In this document: positions 34,101-47,220 of the stretch, piece after piece
How the letters are laid out: each line of letters opens with the position of its first letter
Position numbering within the stretch: the first letter of the stretch is position 1
NCBI GenBank assembly: GCA_000442125.1
Contig: KE546971.1
Coordinates: 684,583-748,582, forward strand
DNA length: 64,000 bases
DNA from: Opeltia flavorubescens
Taxonomy: Eukaryota > Ascomycota > Lecanoromycetes > Teloschistales > Teloschistaceae
Direction of reading: 5' to 3'
Translations under genes and position numbers: made by a program
Notes under the pieces: generated by a model
Seen by the model: only the letters and a program-made list of their open reading frames with translations
Told to the model about the DNA's origin: nothing
Database searches by the model: none

Positions 34101-35522
34101 CGTGCAGGGATCGGAGAAGACGGTGGCCAGTCAACACTAGGAACGGGAGAGTCAGACCTCTGGTCTCGTTGATCGTCTAACTCGTCCTTTCTTAAGGACT
34201 CTTCTGACTGCCTCCGAGACTTTGTCGTGGCTCGCTGCTCGACCTTTTTAGTGAATTCTTGAAGGATTGTAATCGGAACGTTAGCCACAGGACCTCGACG
34301 ACCGGGTTCAGCTGGTAGCCAAGAATCTTCCTGATCCAGCAACTTTCGTTGTTCGTTTGATATCTTAGTATCTCTAGACCGAATTTTCTTACTTTTTGAC
34401 TTGGTTGGAGCGTTTGTCTGATTCTTAACCTTGGATGATTCCGCTGGAGATGCTGACAAAGATTGCTCAGGTTCTGGTTGAAGAGCAGAACTTGGTCCAG
34501 CTTCCAAACTAGGCACGATTTGCTGGGCGGTTACAACATCCTCTAACGGAGACAGTGTCTTCGTTGCGGGTTCTGGCAACCCGAGATCTTTCCCCGGTAT
34601 GGATTTAGATGTTTGTTTGGCTTTCAACATCTCCAGAAGCTTGGCTTTCTGGTTCACAGGATCATAATTTCGACTTGATTCGTGGGCTGTGTTGGACATC
34701 TGAGCTATCAAAGGTTGTGCAGCTAAAACTGGTTTCTCTTCTGACTGTGCAGGACGACGGCTTGACTCAGAGCGAGCAGGTATCTGACTGAAGAATTGCT
34801 GGCTCCCGTAGTGATTCTCTCCCGTAGACAAAGGGCTTCTTAATCGAGGATCGGCAGAAGTTAACTCTGACGGCCCAGCAGTTGGGGGACGGCCGCCCGT
34901 AGCATTTACATTGCGGTAGGCAGAAAGTACTTTTAGAAGTCCTGAATAATCTGATGTAGCTTCGAGAGGCCGAGGGCTACCAAATTGGCCAGATTTATCT
35001 GATCCCAAGACCTTGAAATTGTTAACAAGAAGCGTTATCCTTAAGGGTCGTGGACCAAGGTGTGTGGCCACCACTTCGGCGTTCTGAATTTGGATGACGT
35101 TGCCAAGGGCGTTGTTGACGGTCAATCCGGTTCTGTTCTGGTAAATAGTAGCCGCTCCAGACGAAATAGTTGCCTCCATATAAACCTCGGAATCCGACAG
35201 AGTGGCGCCAAATGGTCTATTGTGATTCCCCCACTAATGTAGGATCAGAAGTCAGATCAAGCGGTAGGAGAATAAATATCGGGCTTCTAGCCTCTACTTG
35301 ATTCTGACACTTTTCGAAATAGTATTTGTATTACAAAAAAATTACCTTGCTTACTTTGATGATTTGTACGACCCCCTGCTTTGAGAGTTGGACGCGTAGG
35401 TTGCTGCCATCATCCTCGTAACGTCCGCGGAGCGCACCTGGGGACTTGCTTGAGGCAATATTCAACGCTTCCCCAAGGTCTTTCAGAATAGTCTCTGATA
35501 GCCATCGCTGCACTATTTCCAT
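31145..35522 (-). CDS. TPP1/Tpz1/Est3-like shelterin protein (frameshift at splice junction)
   Basis: Large telomere protein of about 1418 residues with an N-terminal OB-fold like TPP1/Tpz1/Est3, which links telomere-bound factors and recruits telomerase. Exon 1 (35522-35355) encodes WLSETILKDLGE and VQLSKQGVVQIIK. After a 120-base intron, exon 2 (35234-31145) continues NRPFGATLSDSEVYMEATIS, NALGNVIQIQNAEVV and LRITLLVNNFKVLGSD, which complete the fold. A long disordered Ser/Pro/Glu region follows. A conserved-looking block lies near residue 990 (FKTTYPDYLGTEEHFIGMCK, SLWDDFVIRHKRDY) and a C-terminal block near residue 1340 (WWKDDNTPFREYVKLYQSI). The exon junction is off by one base: the acceptor is followed by a run of five G, and dropping one G restores WGITNRPFG. 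Confidence 0.8.
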
Positions 35523-36083
35523 GATGATGTGAATACATTTGCATCATCACCGACTCATAGATGGTGTGCTTGCGATTAACTTCGAGCTGGCGTCTGGAGC
35601 TTCGGCCGACTGCAGATGTCGAGACTAAAAATGAAATTAAGCTCGAATCGCTTCATTGGCACCTAGTGAGTATCTGCAGCGATCACTAGCCATGATTTCG
35701 ACGGGTTGGTGCTTTGGCGCGAGGTTTGATGACCAAGTATCTCGGTGACGTGACTAAGAACCCTGTATAAACATCTTCATTTTTGACCTAGTGGGACTCA
35801 CGTGCTCACCAGCCACGAGCGCTTACTACGGCAAACATTTACTAATGCTACGCTGCCTTTGACGCGGCCGTTGATAGTCGACCGTTTCCCCCACGTTCTA
35901 TCCAACCGACCCTGGGATTCTTGGTATGTTGAGGCTTCAACCAACTTTCCGATAACTTTGGATGTGATTCATGAGAGGCAAGAAATCTCGTAAAGGACAG
36001 CCTTCTGTAGATCAGAAAGTATAGCTGATTACTTTCCAATTCCTAGTGCCTAATGATGACCTCCTCCTGCTGCTATTCCCGCT
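35523..36083. promoter_or_regulatory. Divergent promoter region with an overlapping upstream ORF of FAB1
   Basis: This 560-base gap separates the divergent starts of the TPP1-like gene and FAB1 and must hold both promoters. An ATG at 36053, followed by a second at 36056, opens a 61-codon plus-strand frame that runs past the FAB1 start at 36084 in a different frame. It could lower FAB1 translation if the mRNA starts upstream of it. Confidence 0.45.
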
Positions 36084-39000
36084 ATGAGCAGCAAGCTTGC
36101 AGCCGCCGATGGAAGTCCCGCGGCCTCAACTCTCCTCTGTCCTCAGCCACGGCGCTCGCGTCGGGGTTCGATAGGCTCCCTCGTCAGTGCTTCTTCGATC
36201 GACAAAGACACCCTTTCCCACACCCTCGATCAGATTAATCAGCACGCCAGTCATACAGATACTTTGACTACATTCAATGAATACACTTCCCCGCCACTTT
36301 CATCACCTAGTGGAGATGGAAAGGGCCTCGCCAGCGATCTGCAAGGAGGGATAAGTGGCCTCTACAATAGGTTTCGAGCCTCTGTGGGAAACGTCCGTGA
36401 TATTGTCGCCCCTTCTAGTGACCATGTGTCGGCGGACGAGAAGTCGATTCAGAGCCCAGGGCTAGCACCGCCGAGCCCAGCCCTTATCAACCGCACGAAG
36501 CCTCCAAGCCTGAATGTGTCTTCGTCAACCACCCGGCAAGACAACAAGCGCGTCGGTAGCGTCTGGAATTCCATTCCTTCGACACCAAGTTTCGATGCGG
36601 AAAATACAGTCCAACAATCCAGAATCCCTGCGCTGTGGGAAGGAGAAGCGCATGAATTTCCTCACAGACCTGATCCGAAGTCTCTTGCAAAATCTATAAA
36701 GCTGGCACCTGGAGCTCCTATTTCTCAGACAAAGCCAATGTTGACGCCTAACCTCCCTTTAAAATCACCTCTCGCTCCTTTGGCTCCACCAACGACACTT
36801 CTAAGTGCGGCCGTCGCGGAGGCCAATGTGAATGAAGGTAGAGATGACTCGAGAGTTCGGAAAGGAGTTACGATATCAAATGATCCTCTGCCATCAAAGG
36901 CTGAGGAGCAGTTAAATGAAACTTTCAATAAACAGAAAGGGCCCTCTCCAAATCCTTCCTCGCATTCCGCGGCAGATACAAAGACCGAAGAATACTCCAG
37001 GGCAGTCATCGATCACACATCCGAAGCATCGCAGCAGTTGAAGCACGAATCGGTAGATGCCGAGATCGAAAGGCAGGAAAACCAAGGAGGCCGCTCAACT
37101 CATGGCGTGGACTACTTCACATCCGTCGAGCAACCCCAAAGAGTTCCTAAGATTGTGACTCATACTGGAACTCCGAAGACAAGTCATCCGTATACGCCAC
37201 AGGCTGCTGTCATAGACTCTCCTGAGAGGGGACCATCAACACCGGTTATGGTATCCCCTCCATTAGCACAGAGTTCGACGCACATGTACCCTTCTTTCGA
37301 TATCAACCGAGCCGACACATCGTTGTCCAGAGCAGTGAGTGTGCATACAAGGTTATCAAGCTCGAAACGGCAAGACTTTGATAGCTTGACTAAAGGTTCA
37401 GCGCCTCAGAACAAGAATAGAATACTAAGTAAGGACTATTGGATGAAGGACGAAAATGCGAGGGACTGCTTCTATTGCGGAGATGCGTTCTCCACTTTTC
37501 GAAGGAAACACCACTGCAGTGAGTTTATTGACCTCTTCCTGTGCTGAGTAACCCTCGATTGTTTACATCAAACAAATGAATTACGTTTTCTCCGTGTGGT
37601 GCCTCTCTAGCTACCTTATTGATTGTTCTTACTGAGTCACCAGTGCAGGGACTTGTGGCCAAATATTTGATGCCAAGTGCACCTCCATTCTTCCAGGCGC
37701 TCAATTTGGCCATGCTGGTTCTATCAGGGTCTGCAAGCCTTGCGAAGGGATCATCAATGGCTACGATGACTCGTCAGAATTTTCTGATGACAGCAGCGTC
37801 CGTCCTCCCAGTTTGCGTCCTCGGCATGGGAGCGCGGGTGCAAGTGATGTCTTGAATAGTCCAGGTCCAAGATCCCGGCCAGTTTCATTGTACAACATGA
37901 GGCAAAGTCCAAAACATTCCGAGCTAATAGCACCAACCATGTCCATTCCTGCAACACGCAAATCTAAGAGCGATTCTAGTCGAAATCCCACAGTACTAGA
38001 GATTGAGGCCGAACGAACCTTGATCCGCCCTTCTTCATCTCGATCATTGAAGTCTACGCATCTATCGAGACCCTTCACCCCGGGTCATAGACGTCACAAT
38101 TCCCGTCATCTGCATCAACGTGGTTTCAAAGCCCTACCGGAAGACAGCGCTCCATTTCATCGCAATGCGCCTGAAGAAAAACGCCAAAGGCTTCCTGCTT
38201 TCCATGATGACAACATCATTGACCCAGACCTTGCTCCGTATCTATCAGATGAAGCCTCAAGCGGAGATGAACAGATAGGGATTGTGGCTGCAATGCATGG
38301 TGAGGGGATCTCTCGAAGCTTTGATGAGAAAACAACATTGGCCGGCATTCTTGGGGCCTCTAAGAAACACCGCTCGAGGGCCGGCGACAAAAGCTTGAGC
38401 GGTGTCACCTTTATAAGCCGGGATACTGATAATCAAAGCTTGAGCAGTGCGAGGAATTCTAATATTCGCAACTCGAGAAGGCGCAATCTCAGCACTGTGA
38501 GCAATCTACATCTGCGACCATCGCCACGTGCTCATCGGATGAGCGCAGCTATTCCGCCTTCAACTTCGAATCTGCACGAAAGCTTCAGTAGTTCTGCGCT
38601 AGCTCAGATGATGTCGGCCACCAGTACACCAGCGGCAGGTCCTCGAATGATCCGGAGCTCTTCGATGCGAGGTGCAGCTGCCCCTGCGGTTGAGCTGAAC
38701 AGTGCAAGTCTTCAACACGTGCGAAAATTGCTGCGTCAGCTTCTACAGGATTCTCGCATTCATTCGATCAGTAATTGGGAGAAAGCTTTGATCCCAATAC
38801 TCTTACAGGCTACGGACGATGTAAACCCAAATGTGCAAAATGGAGATGATATCGATATTCGACATTATGTCAAGCTCAAAAAGATTCCAGGTGGTAAGCC
38901 TGACGATACCTTGTACGTTTCGGGGCTTGTATTCACCAAAAACCTTGCCCTCAAATCTATGCCCCGAAGCATCGCCCATCCGAACATCCTCATACTTACT

Positions 39001-42000
39001 TTTCCCCTGGAGTATGCCCGGCATCAGCAGCATTTTATGAGCCTCGAACCAGTTATCCGTCAAGAACGGGAATTTCTTCAGAACCTTGTCCACAGGATAG
39101 CTGCCCTTCAACCGAACCTTTTGCTCGTCGAACGCAACGTATCTGGGCTGGCGCTTGAATTTTTGGAGAAGGCAGACATCGCAACAGCGTACAATGTCAA
39201 GGCTTCCGTTCTTGAGGCTGTTTCGCGGTGTTCTCAGACGCGAATTATATCCTCAATTGACAAATTGGCTATTAAGCCTCCGCAGGCGGGCAAGTGCTCG
39301 AGCTTCTACCTGAAAACTTATGTTCATGGTGGGCGGAAGAAAACATACATGTTTCTCTCTGGATGTTCCAAGGAGCTTGGCTGTACAATTGTTCTACGAG
39401 GTGCTGATAATGCAACTTTGGCACGGGTGAAGCGTATCACAGAATTCATGGTTTACGTGGTGTATAACCTCAAGCTTGAGACTTGTCTTATGAGAGACGA
39501 GTTTGCGCTTATCCCATCCGTTGCACAGACTGGCTTCCAGTCTCCACGTCTCAGAAATGCATGGAACATTACCGAAGGTGCTAATGCAGCAGGTCTAGTG
39601 TCGCCAAGTGGTATCGCTGCCGAGATCAGCAATAAACTTCATGACGTGGATTTCAACACCAAGTCAATATTATCGGCAGATGTTACGAATGCTGACGTTT
39701 TGAAGAAACCTGGTTTCAGGTATCCAGAAACCAAAGAAGATATCTCGACTGGTTCAGGCGACGCTGCTGTTCCAGATGACGTCCCTATGCCTAGCTTCTA
39801 TAGTGACATGGTGGAAGAACATCGAACTAAGATCCTTTCTGCTTCGCCGTTTGTTAAATTCATGCAGCCATACCTGTTAATGCGGTCGAGAGAACAAGAG
39901 CGGCGTTTAGCCTACCTTCGGCGCTTGCGGGACATAGATGTAGCAGAAGCGGATAAGTCAGTAGAAGACACCGAGACTCGAACGTTCCAGTTGATTAAAC
40001 CGGAAATGGTTCATGAGACCGTGCGGACTGCGTCCAAGAGCGTTCGAGAAGTTTTACGTGCCGTCCATGACACCGAATACGATAAAGCCATGCACATCTA
40101 CCAGGTCCAGAGTAAACAATGGGAGACCTATATCTCTGGCAATATCAACCTCTTTGACCCTGAAGCCCATCAAAATATCGCGGTCCTCTACAGTGTCGTC
40201 TGCACTGTGACAACCGTGCCATGCTCTGGACCGGATCTTCTTGCTCTGGGTTTCTACAATGAACATGAGACTGATGCGGATTTTGAAGCAGACTGCACCC
40301 TAGGACAGTATGTCGAAGACCTCTGCTTTGGGGCTAACGCTGTCTGTACGGCCAACGGTTGCGAGCGGAAAATGCTTGATCACCATCGCCAGTACGTGCA
40401 CGGAGAAGCGCAAATCAGTGTATTCGTCGAGCGTTACCCATGCAAGCTCCGCGGGCTCCAAAACACTATCCTGATGTGGGGATGTTGCAGAATCTGTGGG
40501 AAGGAAACACAGGTCATGCCAATGTCAGAGAACACGTGGAAATACTCCTTTGGGAAATATCTTGAGCTCTCCTTCTGGAGCAAAGATGTACACGCTCGGG
40601 CAGATGTTTGTCCACACGATCTACATCGGGATCACTTGCGATACTTCGGTTTCAAAGACTTGGCTCTGCGAGTGCACTACGACCCAATTACTCTACTGGA
40701 AGTTGTCGTACCTCGTGCAAGGATAACATGGAAGGTGGATAACGATTTGAGATTTAAGAACGATCTGTACACGAGAATCGAAGAGAGAATCAACAAATAC
40801 ATGCTCTCTGTCAAAGCACGGATTCAAAGTATCATGGTCGAGAGCGTTGTACCCGAGAAAGTCGAAGCTTGCAGGCAAGAAGTCGGTAGACTCATGGATC
40901 GCTGCCGTGAAGAGCATCGAGCTCTATTGCGGAATCTTCAAGACAAATACATGACATCAAAACACTACGAGACGGTTCCCTTCAATCGTGCGATCAGAGC
41001 AACGCAAGAGAAGGTTGCTGAATGGGACAATGCTTTTGCAGACTTTGATCGCAATTTCTTCCCTTCGGAAAAGGATATTCGCCGCCTAGCAACCTTACAA
41101 TTAAGGAAAATATTCTTGGATCGAGATTATTCGAATACGTCTTTGTCCTCGAACGAAGAAGTCGGTGCTACGGCTGCCCCAGGTACTCTCACAGTTGCAG
41201 TCACATCTGCCGATGAGCCACCATCCCTTACTCCACAGACCAGGAATATGTCTCCGGAAAAGGCCCACGATATGTTGAGTGCAGTTGTCGACAAGAACGC
41301 CTCATCGCAGAAGGCATCGGCTACCCCTGATACAACGGAGAAACAGGCGGAGGAGACTGCGATCACCGCCCGAACGGAGCTTACTGAGGAGGCTTCCGCT
41401 CCCAATGATGTGCTTGACCGAGAGAATATTCGCCACCTGGATCTGGCGACCTCGCCTGAGCTACGACAGCCCGCTACTCTAAATACCGCATTTGCTAATG
41501 GCGAGCCACGGACCATCGATTTTGCGGTGAAGTCCATGGATCTGGAGCAACGTCAACAAAAAGTACAACCGAACAAGGATTACGACATTCAGCTTGAAAA
41601 GCTGGAGCAGAAAACAAAAACCCTTCCAGGGCCATCTACACCTTCGCAGCTGCAGGTCAAGAACGAGCCAACAAAGTCAAAGCCTGTCAATCATATGTCA
41701 GGTATACCTCGACCGAGTGAAGGAGGTCGACGGCATACCGGCGTACCCGCCTCTCCACCACTCAATCGTACACATTCATACCCGGTACAGCATCAACGTG
41801 ATCTGAGCGACAGCAGCAAACAGTCAACCGTAGTGCCCGAAGAGCCACAAGATGAGGATAGCAAGAGTACAGGATTGCCAACAGCGGAGTCGTCATCCAC
41901 GAGAGCTGCAGATAAGAGACTTTCAGAGCGTTTCGGGCTCAGTACACTCAAATTAAGCGGCGTTTCGGGCCATTCGATGATACCTCGTTCAATTGCTGCG

Positions 42001-43783
42001 AAAAAGGAATCACACGTCTCAACCCTAGCCAAGCATTTCGAGCAGCTGAGTCGCGAATTTGAGAAGGAGCGCTTACGAGAAAGAAGACAGCGATTCTCCA
42101 AAAGCAGACAGTCAAGAGCATATCCTATGGCTGTGGCCAAGCCTATTGTCGAAGTGTATCGCAATGTGCGAGAAGCAGTAGAAGAGCGAGATCCGTCGGA
42201 CGAGGATCTACTCGTGGCAGATCCACCAGCGGAGAATGAAGAGTCGTCAGAAACGGTGGATCAGATGGCGCAAATGGAAGAATCTCAGACAAGCGGAGAG
42301 GGTGTTCGTGCTGATGATACTACAGCCGATAATACGGAAACTGATGAGTATACGCTTGACAGTCACGTCGGCTCGGATACTGAAGGCGAAGCTGGTCGAA
42401 CTGGAGCGGACCGTGTTTCCATTGAAGACGTGCCTGGCGGTCCTGACGAACACCATGCTCTCTCGACCACCGAGGCTCAATTAGATCTTAAGCTCGATCT
42501 CCCGAAACATGAAAAAAGCTCGTTGATGAAGATGCTGAGAAACTTCTGGGCCGAGAGATCTGCCAGCGGGTGGAAAGCATTGGACTACCCTCTGAACACT
42601 TTCGACCACATCTTTGCAGATTCGGATATCATCGTGCGTGAGGACGAGCCCAGTTCCCTGATTGCATTTGCCCTTGGCTCCGACGACTACCAAGCAAAGC
42701 TTCAGGGAATTACGAGTCGTACCGGACAAGCGAACTCTGAAGCAGGTGACCAGGCAGAGATGCAGCGGACAATGACCAGAACAACGGGTACACACCTCAA
42801 GTATCAATTTCAAGAGGGTTCCGCCAAAATGCTCTGCAAGGTCTTTTATGCCGAACAATTTGACGCACTTCGTCGGAAATGCGGGGTGTCGGAACGAATT
42901 GTCGAGTCTTTGTCCCGTTGCCTGAAGTGGGATTCGAAAGGCGGCAAGACCAAATCTGTATTCCTCAAGACGCTCGACGACCGCTTCGTACTCAAATCCC
43001 TGCCGCCAGGAGAGACGCAGACATTCCTCCGATTCGCCCCGGCATATTTCCAGCTCATGTCTGAGTGTCTATTCCACGACCTCCCGTCTGTGATAGCAAA
43101 GATGGTCGGTTTCTATCAAATCGTAATCAAGAACCCTCTCACCGGGGTCGACTTCAACTGGTATCTTATCGTGATGGAAAACCTCTTCTACGACCGGTCG
43201 CCGACGCGAATCTTCGATCTCAAGGGTTCGATGCGCAACCGACGCATTCAATCGACTGGTGAACAAAACGAAGTACTTCTTGACGAGAACATGGTTGATT
43301 TCATCTACGAATCTCCTCTGTTCGCGCGAGAGCATTCCAAGAAATTATTGAGAGCCAGCGTGTGGAATGATACGCTTTTCCTGAGCAGACAGAACGTGAT
43401 GGATTATAGCCTGATGATTGCGATTGACGAGCAGAGGAAGGAGCTCGTGGTGGGTATCATTGACGTCATCCGGACTTACACCTGGGATAAAAAATTGGAA
43501 TTCTGGTTCAAGGGAGGGGGCGGAAGGGGGACAAGACCAACAGTGACGAGTCCGAGGGATTATAAGAATCGATTCAGGGAGGCGATGGGGAGGTATGTGT
43601 TGCAGGCTCCGAAGTAAGTTGTCCTTTGTCAATATCCAGAGAGCGGACGAGACATGGCTAATTTGAACTGCTAGCTGCTGGCATCAGTTCCACGCGCAAC
43701 AGCTGGAAACAAAGGCGCTACGGATTGAGAAGGAGAGAGAAGGCGAGACAGAGACGCAGACACAACCTGGTGTTGTATCATGA
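36084..43783 (+). CDS. FAB1: FAB1/PIKfyve phosphatidylinositol-3-phosphate 5-kinase
   Basis: Endosomal/vacuolar lipid kinase making PtdIns(3,5)P2 from PtdIns3P. The three exons are 36084-37518, 37649-43613 and 43675-43783, in phase, giving 2502 residues, close to other filamentous-fungal Fab1 proteins. After a disordered N-terminus, the FYVE zinc finger (about 455-520: DCFYCGDAF, RRKHHCRTCGQIF, RVCKPCEGIIN) spans the first intron and keeps its eight cysteine/histidine ligands. The chaperonin-like Cpn60/TCP1 domain (NILILTFPLEYARH, CTIVLRGADNATLARVKRI) and a cysteine-rich conserved region (WGCCRICGKETQVMPMSENT) follow. The lipid-kinase domain is at the C-terminus (about 2120-2460: VFLKTLDDRFVLKSL, NWYLIVMENLFY, IFDLKGSMRNRRI, MDYSLMIAID, GIIDVIRTYTWDK). 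The last small exon adds NCWHQFHAQQLE. Confidence 0.96.
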
Positions 43784-44575
43784 AATTGCTTGGACTTTAA
43801 TTTCTTGTACATTTTTGTTGCATGAGCGGCGGCATCGGCGAGGCACAATAGCTAGCGAGCATTATCAGGGAGCATCTGGGAAAGAGTCATAGGAAATGAT
43901 GGTGCTTTTTTTTTCAGTCTCGTCAAAGCATCAGTATAATGAGTATGGATGACGACTTATCAGAGTTTTTCAAATGCGTTGATCTGACACTTAAAAAAGG
44001 TATTTACATAACAGTCGATGTGAACAGTGAGTACAGGGCAAAGGAAACGATAGCGTAGATGTATTCTCATGGCACAGTGGTGCATTGGACCTCGGAAGTA
44101 AAGTTTACATGAATCGAAAGTCTATAACAACATTGTGTCAACCAACATTTTTCACCAGCTTCACAGCGATGGTCATGCGAGAAGGAGGCTAGTCTCTATA
44201 TGGCAAGCGTGAGAGTATGAGGGGAAGTTTTGAGACCTCGAGATGTCTTGCAGCCGACTTTATGACAATGGTCTCCTACAATAGCATGTTAAGATGTCGC
44301 GTCGTTGACCTCTAGCTATTAGCTATACTAAGTCCACTCCCAACTGACTCAGCGAGAATACGATAATCCCCTTTGGCTCCGACTTTTTTGTTTATCCTTA
44401 GCTGATACTCTGATGTCATACCTCTTTCTGCGTCATTTTCGTGACTGTCAAAGGCTTCACCAAAGAAATATTCCACGATCATACTCGAGATCAATTCGCG
44501 TTGATGGGCTTTCATTCGTCCGCCTTAATCTAGAAGCTTAATTTCTGCCTCTCATTTCTACATCAAACCTTCACG
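43784..44575. other. Intergenic spacer
   Basis: This holds the FAB1 3' flank and the promoter side of the aminotransferase. A 67-codon frame at 44312-44515 (-) has no recognisable feature. No RNA or repeat is seen. Confidence 0.45.
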
Positions 44576-45925
44576 ATGGCCGCCTCAAGCCTGACTCAGA
44601 TCGGGACGAAACACATAGCAAAAGGAATCGGCCGCCTCTCTTCCCAAGTCATCGAGAGCGGTTCCGGAAGTTACCTGACCATGACATCCGGCCGTCGCTA
44701 CCTAGATTTTACGAGCGGCATTGGTGTCGCCAACCTGGGCCACTGCCACCCCGCTATCACCAAAGCTGCTCAGCAGCAAGTCGGAACTCTGGTACACGGC
44801 CAGGTTAACATCGCATTTCAGAAACCCTATATAGAACTCGTGAAATCTCTACTGCCATTGATGCCACACAAGTCCCTCGACGCATTCTTCTTCTGGAACT
44901 CTGGTGCCGAGGCCGTCGAAGCGGCGGTCAAGCTAGCCAGACAGGCGACCGGAAAGCAGAACATCATTGTCATGCAAGGATCCTATCACGGACGTACCTT
45001 TGGGACCATGGCGATGACAAGATCAAAGACAGTATACGGGGAAGGTTTCGCCCCGCTAATGCCTGGTGTGTTTTCTGTGCCATTCCCGTACTGTGCGCAG
45101 TGTTCTGTTGCTTTGCATTCTTCTCCCAAGCAATATGGATTCGAAAATTGTTGCATGGATCCTGTATTACAGCTCGAATTGCTCCTCAAACGAGAATCCG
45201 CGCCTCGGGATACTGCGGCTATCTTCATTGAGCCCGTGCTGGGCGAGGGTGGTTATGTACCTCCTCCAGCGGGATATTTAGCCAAGGTTCGGGAGATTTG
45301 CGACAAGAATGGGATTCTGATGGTGATGGATGAGGTGCAAACAGGATTTGGGAGAACGGGCCAAATGTTCGCTGTGGAGCATTGGGGGGTAAGGCCTGAT
45401 ATTATGGTCATGGCCAAAGGGATTGCGAATGGGTTCCCGCTTTCAGGTATTGTGTCAAGGAAGGAGTTGATGGATATGCAGAAGCCAGGATCGATGGGAG
45501 GCACGTATGCGGGTAATGCAGTTTCGTGTGCGGCCGGTGTCGCCGTGGCCCAAGTATTTCAGGAAGAAAAAATCCTCGACAACGTGGCTGCGAGGGGTAA
45601 GGAGCTCATGAACGTCCTTCGTGCAGCGGAGAAGGATAGCAAGACAGCTAAGGTGGTGTACGATGTACGAGGATTGGGGTTGATGCTAGCCTTGGAATGT
45701 AAGCCAGGACATGGATACGCGTCGAAGATTCAAGCGAAATGTATGGAAAGGGATATGCTGGTGCTCACCACCTCGATTTATGACACCATACGATTCATCC
45801 CGCCGTTGAACATCACGAAGGAGGATATGGCCAGAGGGTGTCAGATTATCAAGGAAGCAATAGAGGAAGTGGCTGCTGGTGAGGGTGCCGAAGAAACAGG
45901 GATGAAAGGTCAAGCTCTTGAATGA
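44576..45925 (+). CDS. Class III PLP aminotransferase, 4-aminobutyrate transaminase-like
   Basis: Single-exon gene of 449 residues in the class III (ornithine/GABA) aminotransferase family. These enzymes move an amino group from an omega-amine such as GABA to 2-oxoglutarate. Landmarks in order are YLDFTSGIGVANLGHCHPAI near residue 45, FWNSGAEAVEAAVKLAR near 105, the PLP-stacking GSYHGRTFGTMAMT, IFIEPVLGEGGY, the cofactor-contact MVMDEVQTGFGRTG, and the Schiff-base lysine in MVMAKGIANGFPLSG near 285. The length matches bacterial-type GabT rather than the longer mitochondrial fungal GABA transaminase, and no targeting peptide is obvious. GABA is the likeliest substrate, but another omega-amino acid is possible. 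Confidence 0.92.
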   Translation: MAASSLTQIGTKHIAKGIGRLSSQVIESGSGSYLTMTSGRRYLDFTSGIGVANLGHCHPAITKAAQQQVGTLVHGQVNIAFQKPYIELVKSLLPLMPHKSLDAFFFWNSGAEAVEAAVKLARQATGKQNIIVMQGSYHGRTFGTMAMTRSKTVYGEGFAPLMPGVFSVPFPYCAQCSVALHSSPKQYGFENCCMDPVLQLELLLKRESAPRDTAAIFIEPVLGEGGYVPPPAGYLAKVREICDKNGILMVMDEVQTGFGRTGQMFAVEHWGVRPDIMVMAKGIANGFPLSGIVSRKELMDMQKPGSMGGTYAGNAVSCAAGVAVAQVFQEEKILDNVAARGKELMNVLRAAEKDSKTAKVVYDVRGLGLMLALECKPGHGYASKIQAKCMERDMLVLTTSIYDTIRFIPPLNITKEDMARGCQIIKEAIEEVAAGEGAEETGMKGQALE

Positions 45926-47220
45926 ACTCTGATTCTACCATCGCTGCACTTGATCTTGGTCATCTTTCATGAACGTTTTTCAATGCTATCGCACCAACCT
46001 CCTATCACAGATAACACCTCTTTCATATGCCGAGTCGGTTCCAAATTTACCACAGCAGGTTATTGTGATGCCTCCTTCGGGTCTCGGCACCTCCAATCCA
46101 GGTTTGATGTGGCTTGCCAAATTGATCACTGAATCGCTTTAGGCCCTTAACCAGGAAAATAAAGCGCTACCTTTTCCCGACATTCGGAAATCGCGAGGAG
46201 AGGCACACCACATCCGAACACCTTCAGTCGGGCTGCAACTTCCGAATTTGCACATTTAGGGATACCTGCGTTTGCTTTGTCGTGCACGATGTATCACAAT
46301 AAAGTTTGACCAACCGGAAACCGAGGTGCAGAATTGGCAAACAGCATCATTAATCATGTAATATAGGGTTTCCCATAGGGTATGTCCACGAAACAATCTC
46401 AGTATCCAATCCCCTGCCGATTAAGAAGGAGGACGACAGCTGTGTAGTAATGATTGGCTTACAATGGTATGACGTAAGATCCGCACTATCATGTTTCGCC
46501 AGTACGCACTTCCAATACTGCATTATCAACAACTTTTTGGACGATCTCTCGGTCGATCAATCATCAGACAATTCATTATCAGCAATGATCCACGACATCT
46601 TTCCCACCAGCCAGAAGAAATCATACCAGGTTCTCAAGAGCCTACGTGTCCGCTGCAGCAGCTCATACCGAGATGAGTATCTCTACATGTCATGTCCATG
46701 CTCGTGGCGCACCTCCACTTCCTCCCTTCCCCGCATTTCTTCCCTTCCGGTCCTGATCAGCTCTTCTTCATCTCCTACTGGGTATGACTTTGCACGTGCA
46801 TTACAGCTGGGTCCAGCTACTACAATCTTGCAATGATAATGAACACCTCAAGAGGCAATACTTTGTATCCGCTACGACAATCATCTCCTTACTCATGCAA
46901 CATATTCAACTACTTTCTTACCTGTCGAGCATCTCGAAAGTCACTTCAATACCAGAGCACGGATCCCGACATGTATTAGGCTTGGGCGCTAACCGCCGAG
47001 GGATGGTGTTTGCTGCTCAACCCAAAGGGATGGGTTACACAACGCTCTGGCTTTTCCACCATATATAATCTGAGGTATGCATCATCGAGGAATTATTCAA
47101 CCACCACACTCTCCCCCACTGGTGGATCTTCATTTTTTCATAGCTTGGATCCAAGACTAGGACTGAAGTACTCCTGCCTAGGGACGATCTTTCATCGCGG
47201 AAAGCATCTTTTCGTCCACT
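45926..47220. other. Intergenic region, 1.3 kb
   Basis: This lies between the aminotransferase and membrane protein B. Several short frames (for example 46450-46836 +) have no domain or splice support. It presumably includes the promoter of membrane protein B. Confidence 0.4.
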
